DNA of 64,000 nucleotides from Photobacterium sanctipauli (GCF_003026495.1 NZ_PYMA01000012.1:62001-126000); one strand, 5' to 3'; counted from the stretch's first letter, positions 37,327 to 47,038 are shown. Notes: a model not told the origin generated them from the letters alone. Numbers and translations: made by a program.

Positions 37327-37363
37327 ATATCCAAGCTGCATCTTGAAGTCGCTTGGGTATAAT
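37327..37363 (-). repeat. Dispersed intergenic repeat, copy 1
   Basis: Read on the minus strand it begins ATTATACCCAAG, then NNACTTCAAG, as does the copy at 62224 on the plus strand. Its ends form an inverted repeat around CCAAGC / GCTTGG. Elements with the core TACCCAAG..ACTTCAAG are common between genes in marine gammaproteobacteria; this is from general knowledge. Confidence 0.6.
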
Positions 37364-37413
37364 TGTTGGTGATATTTGTAGCAGGATCCCAAATCAAGAT
37401 GTATTACGCTTAA

Positions 37414-38445
37414 ATGAGAACAATAACGGGTGTCCGTCTAATTTGTGACTCAGCGAAAGCAAGAGGGATCAGTGTCTCAGATTGTTTAGAAGGAACGGGC
37501 ATAACTGAGCAAGATCTTCAGCAGGACGATCTTAAGCTGTCCAGCCAGCAAGAAATCACTGTCATAGAAAACTATGTTGCCTTAGCGAAGGATAGCATCG
37601 GGCTCGGCGCTGAAATTGGCTCACAAATGCATGTTAACGTGTTTGGGATATGGGGCTTTGCTATTTTAACCAGTCCGACAATGCGAACTGCATTCTCAAC
37701 GGCGATAGACTACGTTCAGCTTTCTTTTGTGTTGGCAAAATTAGTGTTTAAAGAGACAGATGAAGGGGGAGAGCTTGTTTTCGATATGAGCGAACTTCCC
37801 AGCGCTATTGAGCCTTTTGTACTTGAAAGGCATGCCATGGTCACCCTTAATTTCTTCAAGGAAGGGGTATCACAGTCCGTACTCTCCGATCTTTACCTCA
37901 AAACGACCATTTCTGAACCAGGCCACCTAAAGCAACTGTCAGACGTGCTCGGCATCAAGGTGAAAGGAAGCATGGATTGCCATTCCCTTGTTATTCCGCA
38001 GTATCTGTTAGATTTACCTCGCCCTAAAAGTGACCCTGTCACACTTAAGTTTTGCCTAGAGCAGTGCGATGCAATGCTAAGTCAGGAATTAGCAACAGAA
38101 GCCCAGCCAAATGAAGAAAAGCTAATTGAAGAAAAGCCGTGGACAGAAAGAGTGAAGGAAGTGGTGTTAGACGATATCACGATAGAAAAAACACTCAATA
38201 TGGTGGCTAGTCAGCTTTCGGTGACCGAGCGTACCTTAAGAAGAAGATTAAGCGAAGAGGGAACGACATACCGAGAGCTGTATGCTGATATTCGGCTAAC
38301 CATTGCCAAGCAACTGCTTGAGGCATCATGCCTAAATGTCGATACAGTCTCGTGGCGAGTAGGGTACGCCGAACCCGCTAGTTTTGTTCGTGCTTTCTCG
38401 AAAAAGTTTGGCTGTTCTCCTGGTAGTATCAAGAAGCACTGCTAA
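37414..38445 (+). CDS. AraC-family transcriptional regulator
   Basis: A 343-aa regulator. The N-terminal ligand domain (about 1-220) looks like the OruR/ArgR-type 'arabinose-binding' domain, with GLGAEIGSQMHVNVFGIWGFAILTSPTMRTA. The C-terminal AraC double helix-turn-helix (about 240-343) includes LSVTERTLRRRLSEEGTTYRE and VSWRVGYAEPASFVRAFSKKFG. It converges with the adjacent aldehyde dehydrogenase gene, so it may control that gene, but no site was found to prove it. Confidence 0.92.
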   Translation: MRTITGVRLICDSAKARGISVSDCLEGTGITEQDLQQDDLKLSSQQEITVIENYVALAKDSIGLGAEIGSQMHVNVFGIWGFAILTSPTMRTAFSTAIDYVQLSFVLAKLVFKETDEGGELVFDMSELPSAIEPFVLERHAMVTLNFFKEGVSQSVLSDLYLKTTISEPGHLKQLSDVLGIKVKGSMDCHSLVIPQYLLDLPRPKSDPVTLKFCLEQCDAMLSQELATEAQPNEEKLIEEKPWTERVKEVVLDDITIEKTLNMVASQLSVTERTLRRRLSEEGTTYRELYADIRLTIAKQLLEASCLNVDTVSWRVGYAEPASFVRAFSKKFGCSPGSIKKHC

Positions 38446-38524
38446 GGTCTGGTACAAAAGCATGATGCCAACACCAATAAAGGCGAAGGCATCACTTACT
38501 ATTGATAACGACGATTGAGCAACG

Positions 38525-39976
38525 TTAAAACTTCTTCAATCGCTTAAGTTGGAAGTTGATGAAGGCGTTGAACAGCTTATTGCCCCATGGCGCAGCAATG
38601 TACTGGCTAGCATCAAATCGGCCTTTAACGACGATCGACTTCGCTTTCGAGAAGTTCAAAAAACCTTCTTTGCCATGGTAGTGCCCCATGCCTGAAGAGC
38701 CAACACCACCGAATGGCATATCGTCGACCATGGTGTGGGTCATGACTTCATTAATGCAGACACCGCCCGAGTGGGTGCGACGAATGACCTTGTCTATACG
38801 GTTTTTATCCCAATCAAAATAGTACAGTGCAAGTGGACGATCATGGTCTTGGACGTACTGAATCGCATCGTCAAGCTCATCGTATGGCAGGATCGGTAGG
38901 ATAGGACCGAAGATCTCTTCTTTCATGACCCGCATATCTGATGTTGCACCTTTCACCACATGCATGGGTAATTTGCGCGTGCCTGAAAAGTCCTCATTGG
39001 CTGGGTTGATGACAACCACTTCAGCACCTTTTTCTTTGGCATCATGAATGTTGTCGAGCAAGCGATCACGCTGTCTTTCAGTGATGATAGAGGTGTAGTC
39101 GTTATTATCTTTCAGGGTTGCGTAGTGTTTGGCAATCGCTTCTGAAAAGGCAGCAGCGAAACTATCTACCTTATTGCGTGGTACCAGAATGTAGTCAGGC
39201 GATACACAAACTTGCCCTGCATTCAAACCCTTGCCAAAGGCGATGCGTTTGGCGGCTTCTTCGATTGGAAAATCATCATGAATGATCACCGGGGATTTAC
39301 CGCCAAGCTCTAGGGTGACAGGGGTTAGGTTTTTCGCTGCGGCTTGCATAACAATACTGCCAACCTGAGTTGAGCCGGTAAACACGATATGGTCGAAAGG
39401 TAACTGGGTAAATTCAGTGGCGACTTCCACGCCGCCGTTGACCACTACGATTTCATCCGAGGTGAAGTATTCGGCAATCATCTCTTTCATCAGCGCACCG
39501 GTTGCAGGGGCAAACTCAGACGTTTTTATCATAGCCAAGTTGCCTGCAGCCAGTGCGCCAGCCAATGGTGACAATCCGAGGAAGATAGGGAAGTTCCATG
39601 GCACCACAATGCCCACGACACCCAAAGGTTGATAGTGAACTTGGGTGCTTGCGCCAAAAAGCATTAGCGGTGTTTTTCGTGATGAGGTTTTCATCCATTT
39701 GCGAAGATGCTTTTTGTTGTAATGGATCCCTTCAAAAATTGGCAGCAGTTCGATCATGAGGGTTTCAGCGCTGGAGCGGCCATTAAAATCACGATCAACC
39801 GCTTCGATAAGACGATCCTGATAAGCGACCAAGGCTTGGTGCAAGCGTTGAAGGCGCTCGATGCGCTGTTCGGCGCTGGGAGATGGGGCTTGCAAAAAAG
39901 CGTGCTTCAAGTTGTCCAAAGCAGGGCGAAGGGCGGTTTCTGGTTGGACGATATCTAGAATTGGCTGAGCTGACAT
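38525..39976 (-). CDS. Aldehyde dehydrogenase, coniferyl-aldehyde type
   Basis: NAD(P)-dependent aldehyde oxidation in the cytoplasm (483 aa). GVVGIVVPWNFPIFLGLSPL is the cofactor-domain motif typical of the CalB group. VTLELGGKSPVIIHDDF contains the catalytic Glu and NAGQVCVSPDY the catalytic Cys. C-terminal hydrophobic residues and a basic tail (QLKRLKKF) hint at membrane association. GAGGAG precedes the ATG. Substrates could be aromatic or medium-chain aldehydes; the neighbouring aromatic-acid-type efflux genes fit the first. Confidence 0.92.
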   Translation of the reverse strand: MSAQPILDIVQPETALRPALDNLKHAFLQAPSPSAEQRIERLQRLHQALVAYQDRLIEAVDRDFNGRSSAETLMIELLPIFEGIHYNKKHLRKWMKTSSRKTPLMLFGASTQVHYQPLGVVGIVVPWNFPIFLGLSPLAGALAAGNLAMIKTSEFAPATGALMKEMIAEYFTSDEIVVVNGGVEVATEFTQLPFDHIVFTGSTQVGSIVMQAAAKNLTPVTLELGGKSPVIIHDDFPIEEAAKRIAFGKGLNAGQVCVSPDYILVPRNKVDSFAAAFSEAIAKHYATLKDNNDYTSIITERQRDRLLDNIHDAKEKGAEVVVINPANEDFSGTRKLPMHVVKGATSDMRVMKEEIFGPILPILPYDELDDAIQYVQDHDRPLALYYFDWDKNRIDKVIRRTHSGGVCINEVMTHTMVDDMPFGGVGSSGMGHYHGKEGFLNFSKAKSIVVKGRFDASQYIAAPWGNKLFNAFINFQLKRLKKF

Positions 39977-40177
39977 ATCTGACTCCTCAATGAATCATTT
40001 GTATTTATAAGCCAGATTATGTCGTTGGCAACAGGGCAATCGAATGTTGATAGAGGACAATTTGTTGTCCATAGCGGCCAAATCAGCCAAGCAGCTTACG
40101 TATGAATATGTAACTGACTCATGAATGTGGCCGCAGTTGTTCATTATGGCTGGGAGTATGGTGCTTGATGGAGGCGG

Positions 40178-41035
40178 TTAAAAATTTTGTCTAAATAGCT
40201 CAATCAACACTTTTACTTTTTCAGGTAGATAAACCGAAGATGGATAAACCAATGTCAGGCTATGGTCGGGGTATTCAAATGGGGGAAGAACTTCAACCAG
40301 TTGGCCGTCCTCCATGGCTTTTCTAGAGTGCGCTTCTGGGATAAACGCAATCCCACTCCCGGCAATGGCCATGGTTCTTAGCAATGTTAGGTCATCTGAC
40401 TGGACTGAAATATGAAGCTCGCTCGGAAGCAACCCGGCATTGTAGCGGTTGGTTAATAGTCGATGCGCTTTCAAATCTGCCAATGACGCTATGGGAGGAA
40501 ACTGAGATAAATAGGCTTTTGAGGCAACTAAATGGCTGCGGTAAGACAGCAAGCTAAATTGGATGTAGCTATCGTCGCTGACTTTTACCACGCTTGGTAA
40601 TAGCTGTAAATCAAAGGCTTGCCTTTTAAGATCAACACTCTCTTGGTGGTTTTCGATCTCGACGCGAATGTTGGGGAAGCGCTTGGTGTATTCAGTGATC
40701 ACTTCGTTGAAGGCTGAAAGCGTCATGATTGCTGTTGGTATTGCCACTCTTATCGTGCCAGCAAAGTTCGATTGTTGCTCGCAGAATACTTTTAACCCTT
40801 GCTGAAGGAGTTCGATAGGCTGAGATGCCATATCGTAGAGTTGTTTTCCTTTGTCGGTCAGCTCAATGGTTCTGGTTGTGCGTATCAGTAGCTGGCAACC
40901 AAGTGCTGATTCAAGCTCCTGTAAGCGCCGGCTGATCTTGGAACGCTGTAAATTATTCGCAGCGGCCGCCGCGCTGATCCCGCCATGCTCAACAGTTTGA
41001 ATAAACAGGCTTATATCATCTAAGTTTAATTTCAT
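40178..41035 (-). CDS. LysR-family transcriptional regulator
   Basis: A 285-aa regulator. N-terminal winged HTH with FIQTVEHGGISAAAAANNLQ and RSKISRRLQELESALGCQLL; the C-terminal co-inducer domain spans about 88-285. It is divergent from, and 97 nt away from, an HlyD/DUF2955 efflux pair. This is the usual layout of a LysR regulator controlling an AaeAB-type system. Confidence 0.93.
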   Translation of the reverse strand: MKLNLDDISLFIQTVEHGGISAAAAANNLQRSKISRRLQELESALGCQLLIRTTRTIELTDKGKQLYDMASQPIELLQQGLKVFCEQQSNFAGTIRVAIPTAIMTLSAFNEVITEYTKRFPNIRVEIENHQESVDLKRQAFDLQLLPSVVKVSDDSYIQFSLLSYRSHLVASKAYLSQFPPIASLADLKAHRLLTNRYNAGLLPSELHISVQSDDLTLLRTMAIAGSGIAFIPEAHSRKAMEDGQLVEVLPPFEYPDHSLTLVYPSSVYLPEKVKVLIELFRQNF

Positions 41036-41132
41036 TGTCCTATTTTTAGGTCGAAAGTGTGCCAGTTATCATTCTACTTTAACACAGTTGAATTCTTTAT
41101 AATCCGCGAAAATTCGTATATTGGAGTGAAGG

Positions 41133-42197
41133 ATGAACGCTGACAAACAATTTAAACTTTGGATGCGCACACTTATTGTCCTGTTTATTGTGCTATTTGC
41201 ATACGTTATTACTGCTGACCGACATGCACCGTTTACTACAGAAGGGCGGGTTCAAGGCTATGTTGTGCAAATTGCGCCAGAGGTGTCTGGCAAAATTACC
41301 CAAGTGCTGGTTGAGAATAACCAGCGCGTCAGCATGGGCGAACCACTGTTCATCATTGATGATCGAAAATATCAAATTGCGTTAGAAAAAGCGCAATTAT
41401 CGTTGCAGTCTGCTTTTGAGCAGGAGGCGACACTGTATTCCAAGAAAGAAGCGGCGCTGGCGAATATCAGCCGGGCAAGTGCAAACTATGAGCACGCCAA
41501 TAAAGAATTCAAGCGCTTGAAAACACTGTCGGATCGAGAAGTGATTTCACATTCCAAATTGGATGATGCCATTGCACAAGTGCGAATTACCAAAGCTACC
41601 CTTCGTGCTGAGAAACAGAATCTAAAAGTGATTGAATCACAATTAGGAGACGCTGTAGGGCAGAGCACCCCTGTACTGGCCGCCAAAAATCAAGTTGAAA
41701 GGGCTGAGTTGGATCTTGCCAATACGGTTGTGGTCGCGCCAAGCAATGGGGTGGTAACCAACTTGCAATTGGAAGAAGGGACTATAGCGAATGCAAACGC
41801 ACCATTGTTAACGTTCGTGCCTTCTGGCTCTTTGTGGCTAACTGCTGATTTTCGTGAAAAGTCAGTCGCTGCAGTCACACATGACTACGCCGCATGGGTA
41901 ACGTTCGATGCCTATCCAGGGGAGATTTACACGTTCAACCTTAACAGCCGAGACTTTGGTGTCGCAACAGCCCAGCAGCAGCCGAATGGGTTATTGACGC
42001 AAGTCGAGAGTAACAACCGCTGGGTACGTGATGCGCAGCGAACCAGAATTAATTTAACCAGTGAAGCGTCAATGCCGAGCGCACTTTTTGTTGGTTCGCG
42101 AGCCACTGTTGTTATATTTCCTGAGAAAAGTGTGTTTTGGACAACCATGGCGAAGATCCAAATCAAGCTCGCCAGTTGGCTTCACTTTATTTACTAA
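41133..42197 (+). CDS. HlyD/EmrA/AaeA-like membrane fusion protein
   Basis: Periplasmic adaptor (354 aa). One N-terminal TM (about 13-30), then the barrel-sandwich half GYVVQIAPEVSGKITQVLVE, a coiled-coil hairpin of about 120 residues, and the second half VVAPSNGVVTNLQLEEGTI. The beta-barrel part ends near 330. GGAG precedes the ATG. It forms a pair with the next gene, probably exporting small aromatic acids or similar compounds; the outer-membrane channel is elsewhere. Confidence 0.92.
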   Translation: MNADKQFKLWMRTLIVLFIVLFAYVITADRHAPFTTEGRVQGYVVQIAPEVSGKITQVLVENNQRVSMGEPLFIIDDRKYQIALEKAQLSLQSAFEQEATLYSKKEAALANISRASANYEHANKEFKRLKTLSDREVISHSKLDDAIAQVRITKATLRAEKQNLKVIESQLGDAVGQSTPVLAAKNQVERAELDLANTVVVAPSNGVVTNLQLEEGTIANANAPLLTFVPSGSLWLTADFREKSVAAVTHDYAAWVTFDAYPGEIYTFNLNSRDFGVATAQQQPNGLLTQVESNNRWVRDAQRTRINLTSEASMPSALFVGSRATVVIFPEKSVFWTTMAKIQIKLASWLHFIY

Positions 42198-42206
42198 GGC
42201 GTGCTC

Positions 42207-43193
42207 ATGAAAACACTGCGGATCTGGTTCGGTTGTGCCTTGGGCTTAGCCCTGAGTATGTTGTTCGATTGGTCATACGGCTTTTTCGCCATTATGCTGC
42301 CGCTGTTTATGCTTGGTAAAATGGATAAATTCAGCTTTGCTGCCCACGCCATGGTTTTTGTGTCAGCAGTTTGGACAACCCTGCAAGCTACTTTTTTGAT
42401 AGAGCTATTCCAATCTCAACCCGTGTTACTCACGGTTATGGTCGGCATCATGATGCTTGTGAATTGTATCGCAATGATGAAGCCGACAACTTATCTGTTT
42501 GGCTTCGTTGGTTTGTTTGTTGGCTCTATCGTGCTGAGTTTCGCCAGTTACGATTTCATTGATATCGAAGACTTTAACGTTAACCTTTGGGTGATCACGG
42601 TGGCCAATATTGGTGTTTGTGCGCTGGCCTATTATCTTTTTCCCGAGCAACCGCAGAGCACCCGTGAGAAGATAAATACGCCAGTAAAGCAAGACAAGGA
42701 CTACACCGCGCAAGTAGCGCTTGGCTGGGTCGTGGTAATGGTGGCTTTTATCGTATTTCAAGTGGCCGACTTATACGACTCACTTTCTGCACTTGCATCC
42801 ATCATTATCTTATTGACGCCAATGACACTGGCAGGCTCGATGGGGGTAGCAAAGATTCGGATAATCGGTACTGGCTTGGGCTGCATGGCTGGGGCGGCAG
42901 TTCAAATATCTCTTGGCAGGTGGTTTGGTAATGGCATGCTGTTTTGGTTAGCTTTTACCATTGCAATGGGGTGGTTTTGCCACTGGCAAACCAAAGGCGA
43001 GATCAAATCGGCAATTGGTTTTTCGGCTATGTCTGCATTGGCAGTACCTTTAACCACTTCGTTGGTACCGGAGCAACAAGATGCTTTTTTCTCGATACTT
43101 TATCGCTTTAGTTCGATATTCGTCGCGGTAACACTCACCGTCATGTTGATTTGGGTTGTTCATCACTGGCTTCGGGTGTGTTGGCTTCGATAA
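42207..43193 (+). CDS. DUF2955/FUSC-like inner-membrane transporter
   Basis: Integral membrane protein (329 aa) with about ten hydrophobic segments in two halves, separated by a short hydrophilic loop near residues 148-168. The start WFGCALGLALSMLFDWSYGF resembles FUSC/AaeB-type transporters of the DUF2955 group. ATG 42207 is chosen (AAGG about 8 nt upstream); a GTG two codons earlier is possible. It follows the fusion protein by 9 nt, so the two should form one efflux complex. Confidence 0.88.
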   Translation: MKTLRIWFGCALGLALSMLFDWSYGFFAIMLPLFMLGKMDKFSFAAHAMVFVSAVWTTLQATFLIELFQSQPVLLTVMVGIMMLVNCIAMMKPTTYLFGFVGLFVGSIVLSFASYDFIDIEDFNVNLWVITVANIGVCALAYYLFPEQPQSTREKINTPVKQDKDYTAQVALGWVVVMVAFIVFQVADLYDSLSALASIIILLTPMTLAGSMGVAKIRIIGTGLGCMAGAAVQISLGRWFGNGMLFWLAFTIAMGWFCHWQTKGEIKSAIGFSAMSALAVPLTTSLVPEQQDAFFSILYRFSSIFVAVTLTVMLIWVVHHWLRVCWLR

Positions 43194-43325
43194 TGTCGAA
43201 CGCTAAGTTGGTGGAAGGATAACCTGTAAAATCGACAAGGATTTCTGGGATATGTATAAACATCCTCTTGCCTGAATCCATACAATGCTCTCATTCCTTG
43301 CAAATCTGATTGAGAGAATCTGCAC

Positions 43326-44237
43326 ATGACTAAAGCAAACTGGAACACAGAAATGATTGGCGATCAGACTGGTCGACTAGTGGTAATTACTGGCGCTACC
43401 AGTGGTATTGGTAAAGAAACGGTGAAAGTGCTGGCAGGTAAATATGCCACGGTCATTATTGGCGCACGGAACCTTGAAAAAGCAGAAGGCGTTATAGAGG
43501 AAATCAAAGTCCAATACCCTAACGCCAATCTATCAGCGAGAGAGCTAGACCTAACCAGTTTGGTTTCAGTTAAAGCATTTGCAGATTCTATTCTGACGGA
43601 TTTCGATAAACTGGATGTATTGATCAACAATGCGGGAATCATGGTTTGCCCATACGCTAAGACTCAAGATGGTTTTGAAATTCAAATGGGTACCAACCAC
43701 CTTGGTCATTTTGCCCTAACAGGCCGTTTGATGCCGCTCCTAAAGCAAACCGAGAAGTCACGTATTGTTATTCTTTCTAGCTATGCACATAAGTTTGGCG
43801 ATATAGATCTATCTGATTTGAATTGGGAAACACGTGAGTACAATACCAATAAGGCTTATGGTGACAGCAAAATTGCCAACCTGTATTTCTTGTATGAACT
43901 CGTTAGCCGACTAGCCAATGAAAGTACAGGTGAAGGTTATACACCTATTGTTTCTGCCGCTCATCCGGGCTGGACAAAAACTGAGTTACAGCGCCATACC
44001 AAGCTGGTTGGTTTTTTGAATCATTTCTTTGCACAAGGCGCTGATCAAGGGGCACTACCCACATTAAGAGCCGGTTTTGATGATGAAGTTCGCCCTGGCG
44101 ATTATTATGGCCCATCAAAGTTTTTCGAGATGCATGGTGCCCCAGTCAAAGTGGCTTCCAATACACTTTCTCATGACAAAGTGATTGCGAGAAAACTATG
44201 GGTGCAATCTGAAGCGCTGACTGGTGTAAGCTTTTAG
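43326..44237 (+). CDS. Short-chain dehydrogenase/reductase (retinol-dehydrogenase-like)
   Basis: NAD(P)-dependent oxidoreductase (303 aa). The Rossmann motif is VVITGATSGIGKET; NNAG motif in VLINNAGIM. The catalytic Ser lies in RIVILSSYAHKFG and the YxxxK pair in KAYGDSKIANLYFLYEL. Length and pattern resemble the WW-domain-oxidoreductase/retinol-dehydrogenase branch. An AraC-type regulator gene follows after 53 nt in the same direction. The substrate is unknown. Confidence 0.93.
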   Translation: MTKANWNTEMIGDQTGRLVVITGATSGIGKETVKVLAGKYATVIIGARNLEKAEGVIEEIKVQYPNANLSARELDLTSLVSVKAFADSILTDFDKLDVLINNAGIMVCPYAKTQDGFEIQMGTNHLGHFALTGRLMPLLKQTEKSRIVILSSYAHKFGDIDLSDLNWETREYNTNKAYGDSKIANLYFLYELVSRLANESTGEGYTPIVSAAHPGWTKTELQRHTKLVGFLNHFFAQGADQGALPTLRAGFDDEVRPGDYYGPSKFFEMHGAPVKVASNTLSHDKVIARKLWVQSEALTGVSF

Positions 44238-44290
44238 TATTAAGCCCGGCAATACAATACTTTAATGATACGGTAGGAAAGCGAGATACC

Positions 44291-45193
44291 ATGAGTGATA
44301 TTATTCACCTTAATTCGATATCAGAAACGCATCGACTGCTTGGTTTGGGCAAGCCGAAGCATCCACTTGTGATGGTGATCCCGAACAACTGTGTTCATGC
44401 AGATATTGAAAAGGCCAGCTACCGATCTGATTTGTATATGATATCTATGAAAGGCGGAATGTCGGGTTGTATGAAGTATGGTCGAAGCACTTATGACTTT
44501 GAAGATGGTGTGATGATCTTTCTTGCCCCAGGTCAGGTAATAGAGCCGACTGATAGTATGATTGAGAAAGATGGGCAGGGGTGGACGCTGCTCTTTCATC
44601 CTGATTTGATCCGCCGTTCCTCATTAGGGCAGAAAATAAATCAGTATTCGTTCTTCTCCTATGATGTGAATGAAGCGCTCCATATCTCGGATACTGAAAC
44701 CCAGACACTCACAGAGTTAATGCATAAAGTTAGCCGGGAGTTGGAGCAGAGCATCGATAGGCATACCGAAAACTTGATTTGCAGTAATATCGAACTGCTA
44801 CTTGATTATTGCACCCGATTTTATGACCGTCAGTTTTATACACGCTCCAACCAAAACAAAGACACGATCATTGAATTCGATGCTTTTCTTAGGGACTACT
44901 TCAAAAGCGATATGGTGTTAGAGCAGGGGATCCCTAGCGTGGCTTATTGCGGCAAAGCATTGGGTGTAACGCCCAATTACCTGAGTGATTTGCTAAAGAA
45001 GGAGACGGGAAAAACGGCCAAAGAGCATATTCATCTATTCATCATTGAATTGGCGAAAAACAAACTACTGGGCTCTGAAGCCACGATCAGTCAGATCGCT
45101 TTCGATCTTGGATTTGATTATCCTGCACATTTTACCAAGTTGTTTAAAAAGTCAACGGGGCTGAGTCCTTCCCAGTTTCGAAAGGTAAGCTAG
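44291..45193 (+). CDS. AraC-family transcriptional regulator
   Basis: A 300-aa regulator. The N-terminal part is probably a cupin-type ligand domain (YMISMKGGMSGCMKYGRSTY, then GVMIFLAPGQVIEP). The C-terminal HTH pair has YCGKALGVTPNYLSDLLKKE and ISQIAFDLGFDYPAHFTKLF. It probably controls the SDR gene just upstream or a linked gene; that is an inference from position. Confidence 0.93.
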   Translation: MSDIIHLNSISETHRLLGLGKPKHPLVMVIPNNCVHADIEKASYRSDLYMISMKGGMSGCMKYGRSTYDFEDGVMIFLAPGQVIEPTDSMIEKDGQGWTLLFHPDLIRRSSLGQKINQYSFFSYDVNEALHISDTETQTLTELMHKVSRELEQSIDRHTENLICSNIELLLDYCTRFYDRQFYTRSNQNKDTIIEFDAFLRDYFKSDMVLEQGIPSVAYCGKALGVTPNYLSDLLKKETGKTAKEHIHLFIIELAKNKLLGSEATISQIAFDLGFDYPAHFTKLFKKSTGLSPSQFRKVS

Positions 45194-45292
45194 TTGATTG
45201 AACCAATAGCTGTGAGCATTCAATATAAGTCATTTGGCGACAATTAAATCCGGCCCTATTTCATTTAAGATTGTTACTGCTAGAATTGCCCC

Positions 45293-45504
45293 GACCTCGC
45301 GTTAACAGCGCTGGTTGCATAAACGATACTGACAACCTGAATATTGCTTTATTTTGTTGTCGGCATGATCTTAGCCGATTGGATGTTGGCTCGTGATTGC
45401 CAGAGCAGTGATTGTGGCTCACCTTGAAACAGGTAGTAGGCAGTTAGTGAATAGTTAATCCTTACGCTAAGCACCAGATCAGCCCGCGTTTTGCGGGCTT
45501 TTTT
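45293..45504 (+). ncRNA. Candidate small RNA or leader ending in a strong terminator
   Basis: A noncoding stretch follows a possible promoter (-10 TAGAAT at 45281-45286, poor -35). It ends in a textbook terminator at 45481-45504 (AGCCCGC / GCGGGCT with a T6 tail). No reading frame fits. The terminator is clear; the transcript itself is inferred. It matches no small RNA that I know. Confidence 0.3.
45481..45504 (+). terminator. Rho-independent terminator
   Basis: Seven-bp GC-rich stem AGCCCGC / GCGGGCT, loop GTTTT, then a run of T. It lies 290 nt after the AraC stop and just before a small coiled-coil gene. Confidence 0.88.
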
Positions 45505-45523
45505 GCGCTTGAAAACGAGCAAC

Positions 45524-45745
45524 ATGGAAAAAATCGATTTAGAATACGAGTTGAAGGCCATCAATAACACTTTGAAAAGCCTTAATGCCATTGAAAGCCG
45601 ACTACGAGAAAAAGAAAATGAATTATTGGATTTACTCAAGACAGCTTCCAGAGAGTTGGCAAGTACTGAGTTTGTAAAAAAGGAGACTTTATATCATCGT
45701 GCTTGGCTTCTGAATGAAATAAGGGTGAGGGATAAGAACGATTAA
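45524..45745 (+). CDS. Small coiled-coil protein of unknown function
   Basis: A 73-residue, highly charged protein starting MEKIDLEYELKAINNTLKSL. Heptad-like leucines over residues 5-50 predict a coiled coil; there is no signal peptide or TM segment. The ribosome site is weak. The start is placed at 45524 because the longer frame begins inside a terminator. The gene family was not recognised. Confidence 0.5.
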   Translation: MEKIDLEYELKAINNTLKSLNAIESRLREKENELLDLLKTASRELASTEFVKKETLYHRAWLLNEIRVRDKND

Positions 45746-45984
45746 CTCATATAACTAACCGATTATTATTCGCTTCGAAATAAATTGAGTTTCACACTTA
45801 TAGCAACATTAAGTTAATCCCATTTATGCATTTTTAGGCATAGCTGTAAGTTGGCTTAAAGTCACTAAAGTGTAAATGAAGTGTGATATGTATACAGTTT
45901 TCTGCGTTTAACCATTGCACGAGATACATAAGCTGGATAATTATTTCGCCCCGTAAAACAACTTTACGGCCAGGGATAATTGAT

Positions 45985-47013
45985 ATGAAACTTAAAAAAT
46001 TGATGAGTGCAGCTATTATATCTGTTGCAACTCTCAGTTCATTTTCTAGTTTTGCTGACACAGCGCATGTAGATAAGATAATTGAGCGGCTTCAAAATGC
46101 GAATGATCATCGAGATCACGTAATGATTGTTGCACACCGTGGTTTGTGGATTAAAAATGGCGAACCGATCTACGCTGAAGGGTCTATAACGGCAATTGAG
46201 AAAGCAATCGAACTTGGAATTGAAGCCATTGAGCAAGATATTCGAAGGACTAAAGATGGCGTATTAATCGGTATGCATGACGAAACACTCGACAGGACAA
46301 CTACTTGTACGGGTGCCGTTGCTGAAAAATTGTGGGCCGAACTTCAGAAATGTCGTCTAGTTATTACGGATAACCTTGGAAATAATCGTATCGAGACAGA
46401 AGATAAGATTCTGACTCTTGAAGAAATTTTTTCTGCGATTAAAGGTGACATTCTACTTAACCTTGATAATAAGATAGGTGTAGAGTATTTTCCTGAAATG
46501 TTTGAACTTGCTAAACAAGCGGGTGTAGAGCATCAAATCCTTGCAACAATTAATCAAAATGACGAAGAGCAGCGTAAAGCTGCGACCAAAATGGTTGCTT
46601 CCTTAGAAGGCTCAAAAGCAAACTTTTTACCGAATTTATATGATTCACATGTTGATCTAGATGTTGTTAATCGCTCTTTAGAAGAGTTTACTCCAGCAGC
46701 GATTCAACTACGAAATTACCATGCTCCAGATGGAAAAATAACAATGGATGGAGGAGTACTTTTTAGTGCTGAGTCACGTAAACTAGCAGAGAAGTATAAT
46801 ACGCATATGTGGATTAATACACTCTACACATATAGAGAGATGGCTGGAATGCGCTCTGGTGGACGTGGCGATGAGATGGCTGTTTACGCTAATCTTCCGT
46901 CTGAAGTTTATGGTTTTTGGGTAGATAAAGGCGTAACAATATTCCAAACAGATGAGCCAGAGTTTGCAATGAAATGGCTTCAAGAAAATGGATATCGTCA
47001 GCCATATAACTAG
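45985..47013 (+). CDS. Secreted glycerophosphodiester phosphodiesterase-like protein
   Basis: GDPD-family TIM-barrel enzyme (342 aa) with a Sec signal peptide (LMSAAIISVATLSSFSSFA). The catalytic His-Arg pair is in IVAHRGLW, the metal Glu/Asp in AIEQDIRRTKDG, and the second His in IGMHDETLDRTT. The metal-binding aspartate is in LLNLDNKIG. It would hydrolyse glycerophosphodiesters, or a related phosphodiester, in the periplasm or outside. The start is ATG 45985 with AGGGA upstream. A hairpin CCGTAAA/TTTACGG (45951-45969) sits just before the ribosome site and may affect translation. The gene looks more AT-rich than its neighbours. Confidence 0.88.
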   Translation: MKLKKLMSAAIISVATLSSFSSFADTAHVDKIIERLQNANDHRDHVMIVAHRGLWIKNGEPIYAEGSITAIEKAIELGIEAIEQDIRRTKDGVLIGMHDETLDRTTTCTGAVAEKLWAELQKCRLVITDNLGNNRIETEDKILTLEEIFSAIKGDILLNLDNKIGVEYFPEMFELAKQAGVEHQILATINQNDEEQRKAATKMVASLEGSKANFLPNLYDSHVDLDVVNRSLEEFTPAAIQLRNYHAPDGKITMDGGVLFSAESRKLAEKYNTHMWINTLYTYREMAGMRSGGRGDEMAVYANLPSEVYGFWVDKGVTIFQTDEPEFAMKWLQENGYRQPYN

Positions 47014-47038
47014 CTGAATTAATGATATAAAGTTTTGC

